Below are positions 53,678 to 63,332 of a DNA stretch of 64,000 nucleotides, piece after piece (position 1 is the stretch's first letter; each line of letters starts with the position of its first letter). Made by a program: the position numbers and the translations under genes. The notes beneath the pieces are model-generated. The model was not told the origin of the DNA. It did no database searches and saw only the letters and a list, made by a program, of their open reading frames with translations. The DNA comes from Halotia branconii CENA392 (GTDB taxonomy: Bacteria; Cyanobacteriota; Cyanobacteriia; Cyanobacteriales; Nostocaceae). The stretch covers positions 1,963,455-2,027,454 of the forward strand of contig NZ_CP124543.1 in the NCBI RefSeq assembly GCF_029953635.1. Reading direction: 5' to 3'.

Positions 53678-55003
53678 ATGAGCAATGTATCTCGCATATC
53701 CCTAGAGCCAAATTGGCAATTACTGGTGTTAAGTAATGGTCATGGTGAAGACATGATTGCTGTGCGGATTTTGGCAGAACTCCAACAACAATCAAATCCA
53801 CCAGATATCTTTGCTTTACCTTTAGTAGGTGAAGGACGCGCTTACCAAAAGTTGGGTATTCCGTGTATTGGTTCAGTACGCACTATGCCGTCTGGTGGCT
53901 TTGTTTATATGGATGGCCGTCAGTTGATGCGAGATGTTCAAGGCGGTTTAGTGCAACTTACCTTGAGTCAAATTCAAGCTGTCCGTCGGTGGGTAAGTTC
54001 TCAAAAGCGTTTAGGCAACAAGACGGGTATTTTAGCTGTAGGAGATATTGTACCGCTGTTGTTTGCTACTTTCAGCGGTGCTAACTATGCTTTTGTCGGC
54101 ACAGCAAAATCAGAATATTATGTGCGGAATGAAGCGGGGCTTTTAGCCAGAAAATCAAAAGCTGCTGATTGGGAAAACTTTTCTGGTTCTATTTACCATC
54201 CTTGGGAACGTTGGCTGATGAGTCGTCGCTGTTGTCGGGCAGTGTTCCCTAGAGATTCACTAACTACGGAAATTTTAAAACAGTGGCCTATCCCAGCTTT
54301 TGATTTGGGGAATCCGATGATGGACGGTTTGGAAATTACGTCTTCATCTCCAAGATTTTATCGTGCTGATGTCGAGCAGCATGAATTAGCTCGACCCCTA
54401 ACTTTAACTTTGCTTCCAGGTTCTCGTCCACCAGAAGCATATAAAAATTGGGAAATTATAATTATTGCTGTGTCTGCGTTGATCAATAGTTTACAGGAGA
54501 AGGTAGTATTTTTAGCAGCGATCGCTCCTGGTTTAAATTCTAAAATCCTATGCCAAACTCTTCAATCTCAAGACTGGCAATTACATTCAGAATCTCCAGT
54601 ACCACTTTCTGATCCTAATGCTTTAATTTTTAAACAAAAAGATGCATATTTGTTGTTGACACAACAAGCTTATAACGAATGTTTGCATTGGGGAGATGTA
54701 GCGATCGCAATGGCAGGTACAGCTACAGAACAGTTTATCGGTTTAGGTAAACCTGCGATCGCTATTCCTGGTGGTGGTCCCCAATATAACTCTGCCTTTG
54801 CAGAAGCTCAAAGTCGTCTTTTAGGCGCTTCTCTAATTTTAATCGAGCAACCAGAACAAATTACGAACGTGCTGCGATCGCTACTCAAAAATCCCGATAA
54901 TTTGCAAATAATTGCCGAAAACGGTGTACGACGCATGGGTAAACCGGGGGCAGCACGACGCATCGCTGAGTGTCTACAAGAAAGATTGGGCAAGTGGGCA
55001 TAG
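53678..55003 (+). CDS. Lipid-A-disaccharide synthase-related protein
   Basis: 441 aa GT-B type protein of the cyanobacterial LpxB-like family. Segments are WQLLVLSNGHGEDMIAVRILAELQQ (N-terminal NGHGED), GILAVGDIVPLLFATFSG, LLPGSRPPEAYKNW (the LPGSR donor-site motif), and AMAGTATEQFIGLGKPAIAIPGGGPQYNSAFAEAQ. Cyanobacteria lack conventional lipid A, and these proteins have no settled substrate. It is probably co-transcribed with the kinase-like gene. Confidence 0.8.
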   Translation: MSNVSRISLEPNWQLLVLSNGHGEDMIAVRILAELQQQSNPPDIFALPLVGEGRAYQKLGIPCIGSVRTMPSGGFVYMDGRQLMRDVQGGLVQLTLSQIQAVRRWVSSQKRLGNKTGILAVGDIVPLLFATFSGANYAFVGTAKSEYYVRNEAGLLARKSKAADWENFSGSIYHPWERWLMSRRCCRAVFPRDSLTTEILKQWPIPAFDLGNPMMDGLEITSSSPRFYRADVEQHELARPLTLTLLPGSRPPEAYKNWEIIIIAVSALINSLQEKVVFLAAIAPGLNSKILCQTLQSQDWQLHSESPVPLSDPNALIFKQKDAYLLLTQQAYNECLHWGDVAIAMAGTATEQFIGLGKPAIAIPGGGPQYNSAFAEAQSRLLGASLILIEQPEQITNVLRSLLKNPDNLQIIAENGVRRMGKPGAARRIAECLQERLGKWA

Positions 55004-55059
55004 GGCATTGGGTATTATTTATCTCCCCCTGCTCCCTGCTCCCTGCTCCCCTGCCTCTT

Positions 55060-55782
55060 TTAGGCTACTAACCCAGAGCGTAAGGCGCGAACAGCAGCTT
55101 GAGTACGATCATCAGCACAGAGTTTATTTAAAATGTTACGGACATGAGTCTTAACTGTACCAACGGTGATATAAAGTTTTTCGGCAATTTGCCCATTACT
55201 ACACCCAGCAACAATTAATTCCAAGATTTCCAATTCGCGCTGAGTTAAGGGGTAAGTTTCTAAAACTTGCTCATATTCCGTCGCCAGTGCCTCAATCTTG
55301 ACTGTTTTTGGCTTGTCAGATGCTTGGCTTTCTCCAGGAATACCTTGACGCATCTTCTGTAAAACTACATTAGCGATCGCTGGATCAATCCAGGAGTTAC
55401 CTTCGTGGGTTGCTTGTATTGCCTCTGTTAACTTATTGATGCTAGTCTCTTTCATGTAATAAGAGTCTGCTCCTGCTGCAAAAGCGGCAAGCACTGCATC
55501 CTCTGTGTGATCCATTGTCAGGATGAGAATCTTTGTTGCCGATTGCCCACTCTCTGCTTGATAGCGTCTAAACTTGCGGGTAAGTTCAATACCATCCATA
55601 TCCGGCAAGCCAATATCCACCACTGCTACATCTGGCTTCGCTGTTTCCAAAAGTTTTAGTCCTTGGGTGGCATTTGCTGCTTCACCAATTACTTTCAACC
55701 CGCTGTAAGACTGTAATGCAGCTCTTAGTCCCATTCTAGTGAGGTCATGATCTTCAATTAAAATAATGCTGATTTCGCTCAT
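55060..55782 (-). CDS. NarL/LuxR-family response regulator
   Basis: 240 aa from the ATG at 55782 (MSEISIILIEDHD); upstream in-frame starts at 55809 and 55893 are less likely. The receiver domain has the acidic pair EDHD, phospho-acceptor Asp in PDVAVVDIGLPDMDG, Thr in ILILTMD and Lys in YYMKETS. The C-terminal LuxR helix-turn-helix is YPLTQRELEILELIVAGCSNGQIAEKLYITVGTVKTHVRNILNKL. It is a transcription regulator; no cognate kinase lies directly adjacent. Confidence 0.9.
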   Translation of the reverse strand: MSEISIILIEDHDLTRMGLRAALQSYSGLKVIGEAANATQGLKLLETAKPDVAVVDIGLPDMDGIELTRKFRRYQAESGQSATKILILTMDHTEDAVLAAFAAGADSYYMKETSINKLTEAIQATHEGNSWIDPAIANVVLQKMRQGIPGESQASDKPKTVKIEALATEYEQVLETYPLTQRELEILELIVAGCSNGQIAEKLYITVGTVKTHVRNILNKLCADDRTQAAVRALRSGLVA

Positions 55783-55893
55783 CGCTACACTCGCTCTCTC
55801 TTGTTGCATATTGCAAACTACGACCTTTTTTAAGCAGCTTCTATGATTTTCCCAAACCAAAGATAGATGATTTTTTAACAAGCCTGCATCCAC

Positions 55894-57432
55894 CGATAGA
55901 AATAATTAACTCCCTCTTTTTTCTATCTAGATAGAGTTAAAAATCTAGCTGAGGATATATGGCTATTCTACAAGGAAACGTGAAATAGTTGGTGACGAAA
56001 TCCAAGATTTGGTAGTTCTTTAGGTGTTACATGGGAATCATAACTTAAAGTTAGTTATTCTCAGGCTTTGAAAAAAGCTAAAAAATTCAATAACCATCAA
56101 TAAGTTAAAGATGCCATCAAAGTAAAGTTATCAATAGTAGTGTACTATCTTTAACTAAACCTTTTAATTTTTGTAGTTTAATGAAGTTAGATGATATTCT
56201 CATTAAAATCAACCAAACGTCATTAAATTTTAATGAAACCATCAGCACAGAATTGATTGTCCCTACCTACAAGGGGATGAAGTTTTCGGGCATGGGGAAA
56301 AAGAGGCAGCGCTTCGACTTGCTTCGAGTGCGCCCTTCTCTACGAGAGGCTGCGCCAACGGCTGCGCTCAGGCTAAACTCAGCAACCAACGCTCAGGACA
56401 AGCTAAACAATGGTGCAAAGGTGCAAAGGAACAGAGGAAAGAAAAGGAATTGGGGACAAGGAAAATTGGAGAATTGGCAAAGAAATGTCTGTTTGTCTAC
56501 TCTTGCTCCCTTGCTTTTCCCCGTACCCAATGCCTAAGCGGCAAGACGGGTGGTCACTGAACTTGCCGAAGTGCTATTCCTGTTTACCTATCAAGGAATG
56601 GAGTTTCCCGCCACTTTCAATAAAATGTGTGTAATCTTTTACACTTGAGAAGCATATATTTAATCAAGAAAATACTGGCGTTTGTGTGGCGATCAAATAA
56701 ATTGTGAAAACGACAAGAGGTTTGATTACTCTAAATTATATTTCAGTAACTGGCAGTAACTTCGATTTTACTCAAACTAATTAACCAAATGAATACTATT
56801 GCTCAAGCTTACGGTACACAATATTAGTCTCCAACTCTCACTAACGACTGAGGACGGGCATTAACTCGCTCATTTACAATTATGATGAAGCTCGATAAAG
56901 TATTTTATTTTACTTGATACTCAATTTTTTCTTATTTGCCCGAAGCCATTTTTAGCTTGCTAATTTTAATTGGTCTATGACTATTGATTATATAGTAGCT
57001 CTAATTTTAATTCTGAGATTCTGGTCTATCAACTAGATCGAAGATAAATTTACAAACTCAATCCAATCAAAAAAATGCAGTCACAATTGAGCCATCTATT
57101 ATAAGGAGGAATGAAATAGATGTCATAAATGTCAAGTAGTCATTCAATAAAATTTATATTACTAACCTTGCTGACTATAATCCGGAAGTTTGTAAACTTT
57201 AATAGTTTTGTTGAGTATTACCACGATCTCAATAGATATTTAGATATTATGCGAGATACTTTAGTTCGAGATCCTGGAATTATTGTAGATTGCAAGTAGA
57301 AAGACCTAATCAAGTCAGGGGTAAGCATCAATCAAAACCCCATCTAAAAAATCTCAAATTATTTTAGTTGGATAAGTTTGAAAATACCAATGCTATATAT
57401 CAACCTGTGTTTGGCAGCAAAAATAAAAACCG
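55894..57432. other. 1.5-kb region with no clear gene
   Basis: Mostly AT-rich with scattered stops. Around 56300-56410 there is a dispersed-repeat block (CTTCGACTTGCTTCGAGTGC, CTACGAGAGGCTGCGCC, GCTCAGGCTAAACTCAGCA) related to copy A at 14398. An apparent 118-codon frame (56181-56537) is mostly that repeat and a low-complexity G/A-rich stretch. One 56-codon candidate lies at 57129-57299. The remainder upstream of 57433 is probably a long leader/promoter for the two-component genes. Confidence 0.5.
57129..57299 (+). CDS. Candidate small protein, 56 aa
   Basis: The frame starts MSSSHSIKFILLTLLTIIRK and continues FVNFNSFVEYYHDLNRYLDIMRDTLVRDPGIIVDCK. A hydrophobic N-terminal segment and an ordinary amphipathic remainder look like protein rather than noise. 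GGAGG lies 20 bp upstream, rather far for this ATG. It stands 133 bp before the REC-kinase gene. The family is unrecognised; it could be chance. Confidence 0.3.
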   Translation: MSSSHSIKFILLTLLTIIRKFVNFNSFVEYYHDLNRYLDIMRDTLVRDPGIIVDCK

Positions 57433-58755
57433 ATGGAAGAGACGCTGAAAATTTTGGTTGTAGACGACGATGAGGTAGCTCGCATGGCAGTACGCCGCGC
57501 TCTGACTAAAGCAGGTGTGCGGATGGAACTATCTGAGATGTGTAACGGCAATGATGCGTTTTCTAGTCTGAAAAATACAACTTATGATTGTGTTTTTCTC
57601 GACTATCGTTTACCAGACCAAGATGGCTTGACGCTAATTCAAAAGCTACGCTCCTGGCAAATTAAAGTTCCTTTAGTAATTCTTACTGCTCAAGGAGATG
57701 AACAAATTGCTGTAGAATTAATGAAGGCTGGTGCGACAGATTACCTTTCTAAGTCTAGAGTCTCTTCAGAAACTTTGGCACAGATTTTGCGGAATGCAAT
57801 TAGAGTACATCGTGCTGAAATGCAAGCGGCATTAGCAAACCAACAGTTAAAAGAAAGTAACGAACAGTTGATTCGCAAAAATCAACAACTAGAGAGACAA
57901 AGGCAACAAATTCAGTTACAAAATTTAAAGCTATCGGAAGCATCAAGGCTAAAGTCCCAGTTTTTGGCAACTATGTCTCACGAATTGCGGACTCCCATGA
58001 ATGCCATTATTGGATTTTCCCAAATATTATTACGTCCTAAATTTGCTCAGCTTACCCATAAACAAGCAGATATGGTAGAGCGTATTCTCAACAATGGTAA
58101 GCATTTGCTAGTGTTATTAAATGAAGTTCTCGATTTTTCTAAATTAGAAGCAGGACGATTAGAATTAAAGCCAGAATTATTTGATTTATTAAAGGTTGTA
58201 AATTCTACAGTTACAGAAATGCGTTCTCTAGCTGAGGCGAAAAATTTGTCTTTAATTGTTCAAACTGATTTACAAAACTCTGTGTTGTATAATGACTCAG
58301 TGCGTGTGCGCCAAATTTTAGTCAATCTCTTATCAAATGCGATTAAGTTTACAGAGTCTGGCAACATTTGGATTGAAGTCAGAGAACTTCCAGCAAATCG
58401 AGTGGCGATCGCCGTTCGGGATACAGGTATTGGTATAGCTCCTAAAGATTTTAAACATATTTTTGAAGCCTTTCGACAAGTCGATCAAAGTATTACTCGC
58501 AAATACCCTGGTACAGGACTGGGTTTGGCAATTATCGATTCGCTAGTGCGAATGATGGGTGGTCAAATTTTTTTAGAAAGTCAACTAGGCGTTGGGTCAA
58601 TGTTCAAGATTGAAATACCAAGGCAAATTTCTTTACAAAACCCAGTTACTAATATTTCGGCTTTTCACTGGGGGGGTGAGAGCATTGTTTGTTCTGTTCG
58701 CAATCCTCATGAGTCTAGCAAAGCGTCGATGGGTTATCCTCATCGCCAATTATAA
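57433..58755 (+). CDS. Response regulator-histidine kinase (REC-HisKA-HATPase)
   Basis: 440 aa. The N-terminal receiver (ILVVDDDEVARMAV, phospho-Asp in DCVFLDYRLPDQDG, Lys in DYLSKSR) is joined by a Gln-rich coiled coil (about 135-175) to the HisKA box FLATMSHELRTPMNAIIGFSQ (phospho-His) and an HATPase with N box LLSNAIKFTESG, G1 DTGIGI, and G2 GTGLGLAI. No transmembrane or sensor domain, so it should be a soluble phosphorelay component taking input through its receiver. The last 35 residues after a G7 run at 58671 look unlike the family and may reflect a frameshift. It pairs with the next gene. Confidence 0.9.
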   Translation: MEETLKILVVDDDEVARMAVRRALTKAGVRMELSEMCNGNDAFSSLKNTTYDCVFLDYRLPDQDGLTLIQKLRSWQIKVPLVILTAQGDEQIAVELMKAGATDYLSKSRVSSETLAQILRNAIRVHRAEMQAALANQQLKESNEQLIRKNQQLERQRQQIQLQNLKLSEASRLKSQFLATMSHELRTPMNAIIGFSQILLRPKFAQLTHKQADMVERILNNGKHLLVLLNEVLDFSKLEAGRLELKPELFDLLKVVNSTVTEMRSLAEAKNLSLIVQTDLQNSVLYNDSVRVRQILVNLLSNAIKFTESGNIWIEVRELPANRVAIAVRDTGIGIAPKDFKHIFEAFRQVDQSITRKYPGTGLGLAIIDSLVRMMGGQIFLESQLGVGSMFKIEIPRQISLQNPVTNISAFHWGGESIVCSVRNPHESSKASMGYPHRQL

Positions 58756-58792
58756 ATTAATTTTAATTGATGTAGATAGAAGTTGATAAATC

Positions 58793-59917
58793 ATGTCCGT
58801 TGTAGAAAATTCTCAAATTGATCGCATTCTTGCCGTTGATGATACTAGAGATAATCTGATTTTGGTTCAGACTATTTTAGAAAGTGAGGGATATGAGATT
58901 GACTTAGCAGCAGATGGTATATCAGCCGTGCAGCATGTAGAACAATCCCCACCAGATTTGATTCTTTTAGATGTGATGATGCCAGGGATGGATGGTTATG
59001 AAGTCACCCGTCGGATTCGCAAAAATCCTGCTCTCAACTATATTCCGATTTTGCTAATCACTGCTTTTCACGAATCCAGCGTTGTCGAGGGATTAGATGC
59101 TGGTGCTGACGATTTTATTCGCAAGCCATTTGATACTGATGAACTATTAGCACGGGTGCGATCGCTATTACGCCTGAAGCATAGTCTTGACGAGCAAAAA
59201 AAGATGGCGCGTCAAAGAGAAGACTTTGTTTCACGTCTCACCCACGATTTACGCACTCCTTTAGTAGCTGCTGATCGGATGCTGGGTTTGTTTGAACAAG
59301 AAACTTTCTGCAAGATTTCGCCAGAAATGAAACAAGCGATCGCAGTGATGATTCGCAGTAACCAAAATTTGATGCAAATGGTAAATACTCTATTAGAAGT
59401 TTATCGTTTCGAGGCAGGTAAAAAAACCTTAAATTGGGAAAGCTGTAATTTACCGCAGATTATTCAAGAAGTTGTCAGTGAACTGTCTCCCCTGGCTAAT
59501 GAGAAGAGTTTAACTCTGAAAATAGACACCAGTAAGTTAGCAAAACTGGGAGAAGATGGCGGTGTCATAATGGGAGATGCACTAGAAATTAGGCGCGTGT
59601 TTAATAATTTGATTGGTAACGCCATTAAATTTACAGATACCGGAGGTATAGAAATTCGGATTTTTGAAAAATCGAGCAATTCTCCAAGTCCAGATTGGGT
59701 AATTATAGAAGTTGAAGACACAGGCTATGGCATTGCTCCTGAAGACCAACCCAACGTTTTCCAACGATTTCGTCAAGGTAGAAATAAACGCTCAGGCAGT
59801 GGATTAGGATTGCACTTATCAAGTCGAATCGTTGAAGGGCATAATGGCGCGATCGCAGTTGCTTCTGAATTAGGTCAAGGTACTATATTCACAGTGCAAC
59901 TACCAAAGCACGATTAA
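58793..59917 (+). CDS. Response regulator-histidine kinase (REC-HisKA-HATPase)
   Basis: 374 aa, start 37 bp after the previous stop. The receiver contains AVDDTRDNLILVQTIL, phospho-Asp in DLILLDVMMPGMDGYEV, and Lys in FIRKPF. HisKA: FVSRLTHDLRTPLVAADRML. HATPase: NLIGNAIKFTDTGG, VEDTGYGIAPEDQPNVFQRF, GSGLGLHLSSRIV. Domain order equals that of its neighbour, and together they probably form a phosphorelay with the convergent single-domain regulator at 59983. Confidence 0.9.
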   Translation: MSVVENSQIDRILAVDDTRDNLILVQTILESEGYEIDLAADGISAVQHVEQSPPDLILLDVMMPGMDGYEVTRRIRKNPALNYIPILLITAFHESSVVEGLDAGADDFIRKPFDTDELLARVRSLLRLKHSLDEQKKMARQREDFVSRLTHDLRTPLVAADRMLGLFEQETFCKISPEMKQAIAVMIRSNQNLMQMVNTLLEVYRFEAGKKTLNWESCNLPQIIQEVVSELSPLANEKSLTLKIDTSKLAKLGEDGGVIMGDALEIRRVFNNLIGNAIKFTDTGGIEIRIFEKSSNSPSPDWVIIEVEDTGYGIAPEDQPNVFQRFRQGRNKRSGSGLGLHLSSRIVEGHNGAIAVASELGQGTIFTVQLPKHD

Positions 59918-59982
59918 GTTCTTCTATTGAATCCCACACCACTTCTTTTATTTTTCGTTTCTTTTATAAAGTTGCATCACAA

Positions 59983-60417
59983 CTAATCTTGACATAATTC
60001 ATAAGTCAGTTGAGTACGGAATCTACCCTGTAGATTATGCCGAATTATGGTCTCTAAGTCTTCAATCATATAAGGTTTGCTAATATAGTCATTAAAACCT
60101 GCCATCAAAATGCGTTCTCTATCTTGTCTAGTAGCTAAAGCTGTAACCGCAATTACTGGAATTTCGCAAGTTAGAGGTTCTTGCTTGAGATGGTGTACAA
60201 CATCAATTCCACTTAAACCTGGCAACAAAATATCCAACATAATCAGGTCTGGTTGATACTCTTTTGCCACTAATACTGTTGCAGAACTGTCTGCTTGACA
60301 AATGAATCTACAACCAAGTGAATCAAGGGCATAACTCATTAACAGTAGACTATCATCATGATCTTCTACTGCCAAAACTAATGGCTGTTGAATGTTGTGC
60401 TTATTTTCATCACTCAT
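59983..60417 (-). CDS. Single-domain response regulator
   Basis: 144 aa from the ATG at 60417 (frame open to 60441). Receiver only: LVLAVEDHDDSLLLMSYAL, phospho-Asp in DLIMLDILLPGLSGIDV, Thr in IPVIAVTALA, Lys in DYISKPYMIEDL. There is no output domain, so it acts by protein contact or as a phosphate shuttle. It is convergent with the two REC-kinase genes. Confidence 0.88.
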   Translation of the reverse strand: MSDENKHNIQQPLVLAVEDHDDSLLLMSYALDSLGCRFICQADSSATVLVAKEYQPDLIMLDILLPGLSGIDVVHHLKQEPLTCEIPVIAVTALATRQDRERILMAGFNDYISKPYMIEDLETIIRHNLQGRFRTQLTYELCQD

Positions 60418-60725
60418 GAATGAATGTGCCAAATACATCACTTCTTTAGAGGATTCAATTGAAATTTATTGTCTTTCGTATCAACAATGGGCAGCGTATC
60501 TTGTAAGCAATAAAATAGAAATAGTTACCGTATTAGCTCGTATTTTGCTTTAATCTATAATCTTTATCCATCCAACTATAATTGAGGGCAACAAGTCTTA
60601 GACGAATAGGTTAAGCATATACCCCTCGATTATACGCAGAATTACAGAATGTGTTTCTAAATATCTTTGATCATAAATTGATATAAAAAATATTTATACT
60701 TTAACAGACTATGAAACTCTACAAT

Positions 60726-62105
60726 TTAATTTGAAAAATTGTCATTAAGATTATAACTTTCTAGCCTATTTTCATGCCAGCGCAGACCAATAAACATAGC
60801 AATGGAAAGCATATAAGCAGGTTCTTCCAGCTGAGTGAAAATAAAACCAAATATGACTATATTAAGTAACAATAACTTACAAAAATCATCCGTGCAAAGT
60901 TTACTCCATACCAAATATCCCAGATAAAGATATGCTCCCAACCCTACAAATCCTATATCTCCCCAAATCCCAGCCCATCCCCAAAAAGGAGAGAAAAAAG
61001 TACTGATAGAACCTATAACGCCACCAAAAGCAAGTGATGAGAACCTATCCCAAACAGCTTGACTAGCAGGATGTACTGTAGCTCCAAATGGAATTAACAA
61101 GTAATCATAATCCTTAAGCATCCACCCTCCTAAACGCCCAACTGTATGTCCAGGGCCTAAACCGAAAAACCAATTCAGGGGCGACTTATAGTAAGAAGGT
61201 ATGATTTGTACCGAAGCCAATTTAATTTGCATTGTACGACTATTAAGGTCGTACCATTCAGGATCGAGGTAAGTTTTGAAAGGACGGAAGGCTTGTAAAT
61301 TTTCAGCACACCAAAGAAGTGTAGCTAATATCAAAACTATACCTATGACAGATAAGAGTAATTTTTTAATATCCTTAACTTTAGTTAGTGCCAAAATACC
61401 CCAAGCTAATATGAATACTACTAATACTTGTTTAGAATCGCTAATTATGACCTGCCAAAACGCGGCAATCATCACAGTTATTCGCAACCATAAAGGAGCT
61501 TTATTGCCACTCTGAAAATAATACAATCCAAAGAACATTGAAACGCTAGCTGATAAAGAGTTTCCAGCTCCAGATATGTAAAAAACTCCTTGAACTAAAT
61601 CAACAGTTAGAAGTGTAGTTTTTAAAGAACTATAAATTAAAGGAATTATTATGTAGTGCTGCAAATATGCCAGGATCAGATTAATAAAACAAAAACGTAT
61701 TATCCAAACTTGCATTCGTTCCAATGTTTTTGGATACATATTAAGACTAATTAATGCTATCAATAACAGAAAAGATTCTGCTAGCAATAAAAAATCCATG
61801 ATCACATTGATTAATCCTGCTTGATTCAAAAGGGCACTAACCAACAGTACTCCTATAAGGATAAGTAGACCAGATAACAGAGTCCACGTAGCTGCAATTT
61901 GATAGCTATTTTTTGTTTTTGTTGTGAATAGTACAATTCCAAAAGTTAATGGAACAGTGGCAAAATGCAGAAAATTGATGTATGAAGGGAAACCTATAGT
62001 ATCAAAAAGACGCGCAAAAAAAGCACTGGCAAATGCTATTATTATTAAGGTTGAGAGTTTAATATATCCTTCTGCTTTTTTACGAGATGCTATTTCTATA
62101 TTCAT
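60726..62105 (-). CDS. Membrane protein of polysaccharide assembly (O-antigen polymerase/ligase-like)
   Basis: 459 aa with ten to twelve membrane helices and a large periplasmic loop (about residues 275-375, with RTMQIKLASVQIIPSYYKSPLNWFFGLGPGHTVGRLGGWML). The loop contains FGLGPG, as in Wzy polymerases and WaaL-type ligases (the G-x-G-x-G/N after W-F/L). Two GT4 glycosyltransferase genes precede it on the same strand. It probably polymerises or transfers exopolysaccharide repeat units. Confidence 0.75.
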   Translation of the reverse strand: MNIEIASRKKAEGYIKLSTLIIIAFASAFFARLFDTIGFPSYINFLHFATVPLTFGIVLFTTKTKNSYQIAATWTLLSGLLILIGVLLVSALLNQAGLINVIMDFLLLAESFLLLIALISLNMYPKTLERMQVWIIRFCFINLILAYLQHYIIIPLIYSSLKTTLLTVDLVQGVFYISGAGNSLSASVSMFFGLYYFQSGNKAPLWLRITVMIAAFWQVIISDSKQVLVVFILAWGILALTKVKDIKKLLLSVIGIVLILATLLWCAENLQAFRPFKTYLDPEWYDLNSRTMQIKLASVQIIPSYYKSPLNWFFGLGPGHTVGRLGGWMLKDYDYLLIPFGATVHPASQAVWDRFSSLAFGGVIGSISTFFSPFWGWAGIWGDIGFVGLGAYLYLGYLVWSKLCTDDFCKLLLLNIVIFGFIFTQLEEPAYMLSIAMFIGLRWHENRLESYNLNDNFSN

Positions 62106-62131
62106 GCTTTTTCCTCTAGTTTTTAATTGTC

Positions 62132-63313
62132 TTAGTTAAATTGTTTAGATTTAACACTAGAAGCCATCTCGTAAATCTCCATGAGTCTACGGTAGTTTTC
62201 CTTATGAGTATACTTAGCCTCAAACTCAGATCTGACTTGTTGACGCATCTGAGCTAATAAATTTGGATTTGCTAAAGCCCATTCTACCTTGGCAGCTAGA
62301 TCCTCTGGATTCCCAGGAGAAAAATTAAGTCCTGTTCGACCAGCGTCTACTAATTCTGCGATCGCTCCAATGTTAGCAGCAATTACAGGAGTACCTTTAG
62401 CAAACGCCTCAACCGCCACACGACCAAAAGTTTCATACCATTTGGAGGGAAATATTAAAAACATTGCCTCCCCCATTAATTGATGTACTTCGGACATTGG
62501 TCTACGTCCTAGCCATTCCACCTGAGGTATTTTTTTTATTGCTTCCATTACCTCAGAAGCTAGTGGACCATCTCCAACAATTTTTAGGGGAACTTTTCCA
62601 TCTAAAATTTGCCAAGCCGCAAGTAAGGTATCTAATCCTTTTTCTATAGAAAGTCTACCTACAAACAGAGCATAACCACCAGAACCTCCCCCCATTCCTG
62701 GATCGGGATTGACAAAATTAGGTTTAACTATAATTTTTTTTGCTGGTAGACCACCTGCGATAAATTTTTGTCGCGCAAACTCAGTTAAAGCAATATAAAC
62801 ATCTACCATCTCCGTCCAAGTGCGTATGGTACGGTGTGCAGTTAACATAGTTGCCACAGCAACCGTTGCTGGGCGATTTTTGCGGTAGCAGCTATGCATA
62901 ACTCCAGGATAAGGAACAAACTTCCCCATACAATCTTCACAGACTTGACCATCACGAAAAAATAAGCCATTAGGACACAGAAGACGGTAATTTCGCAGAG
63001 TCTGAACTACTGGTACACCTTCTGACTTAGCTGCATAGTAAACAGATGGAGAAATTAAAGGGAAAAAATTCTGGATATGCACTAAATCGCAGTTAGCACG
63101 CCTAAGTTTTTGTTTGACTATGTTGTAAGACTCTTTTGACCAGACGGTTCTAAGTGCCATTGGTATAGTTCCAATAGCTGCTACCCGTTCATTATGCTCT
63201 TGGTAAACATCAACTTCATGACCCATTTGCCGTAACAGGCATTCTTCTGACTCGCGAGATTCATCCTCGCCGCCACGAATTTGATAGTTGTTATGTATAC
63301 TAAGTATACGCAT
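62132..63313 (-). CDS. GT4-family glycosyltransferase
   Basis: 393 aa. The N-terminal domain has ILSIHNNYQIRGGEDESRESEECLLRQMGHEVDVY, HIQNFFPLISPSVYYAAKSEGVPVVQTLRNYRLLCPNGLFFRDGQVCEDCMG (a C-x2-C of a fairly common GT4 subgroup). The donor domain has FVGRLSIEKGLDTLLAAW, WLGRRPMSEVHQLMGEAMFLIFPSKWYETFGRVAVEAFAKGTPVIA (E-x7-E motif). A retaining glycosyltransferase using a nucleotide sugar; acts at the cytoplasmic membrane face. Part of a polysaccharide cluster. Confidence 0.9.
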   Translation of the reverse strand: MRILSIHNNYQIRGGEDESRESEECLLRQMGHEVDVYQEHNERVAAIGTIPMALRTVWSKESYNIVKQKLRRANCDLVHIQNFFPLISPSVYYAAKSEGVPVVQTLRNYRLLCPNGLFFRDGQVCEDCMGKFVPYPGVMHSCYRKNRPATVAVATMLTAHRTIRTWTEMVDVYIALTEFARQKFIAGGLPAKKIIVKPNFVNPDPGMGGGSGGYALFVGRLSIEKGLDTLLAAWQILDGKVPLKIVGDGPLASEVMEAIKKIPQVEWLGRRPMSEVHQLMGEAMFLIFPSKWYETFGRVAVEAFAKGTPVIAANIGAIAELVDAGRTGLNFSPGNPEDLAAKVEWALANPNLLAQMRQQVRSEFEAKYTHKENYRRLMEIYEMASSVKSKQFN

Positions 63314-63332
63314 CTTTTCTGTTACCGTGCCT

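Noticed and set aside
56181..56537. 118-codon open frame in the 1.5-kb gap
   Set aside because: Most of it is dispersed-repeat DNA and low-complexity G/A-rich sequence; only the first 35 codons look ordinary and no homologue comes to mind.
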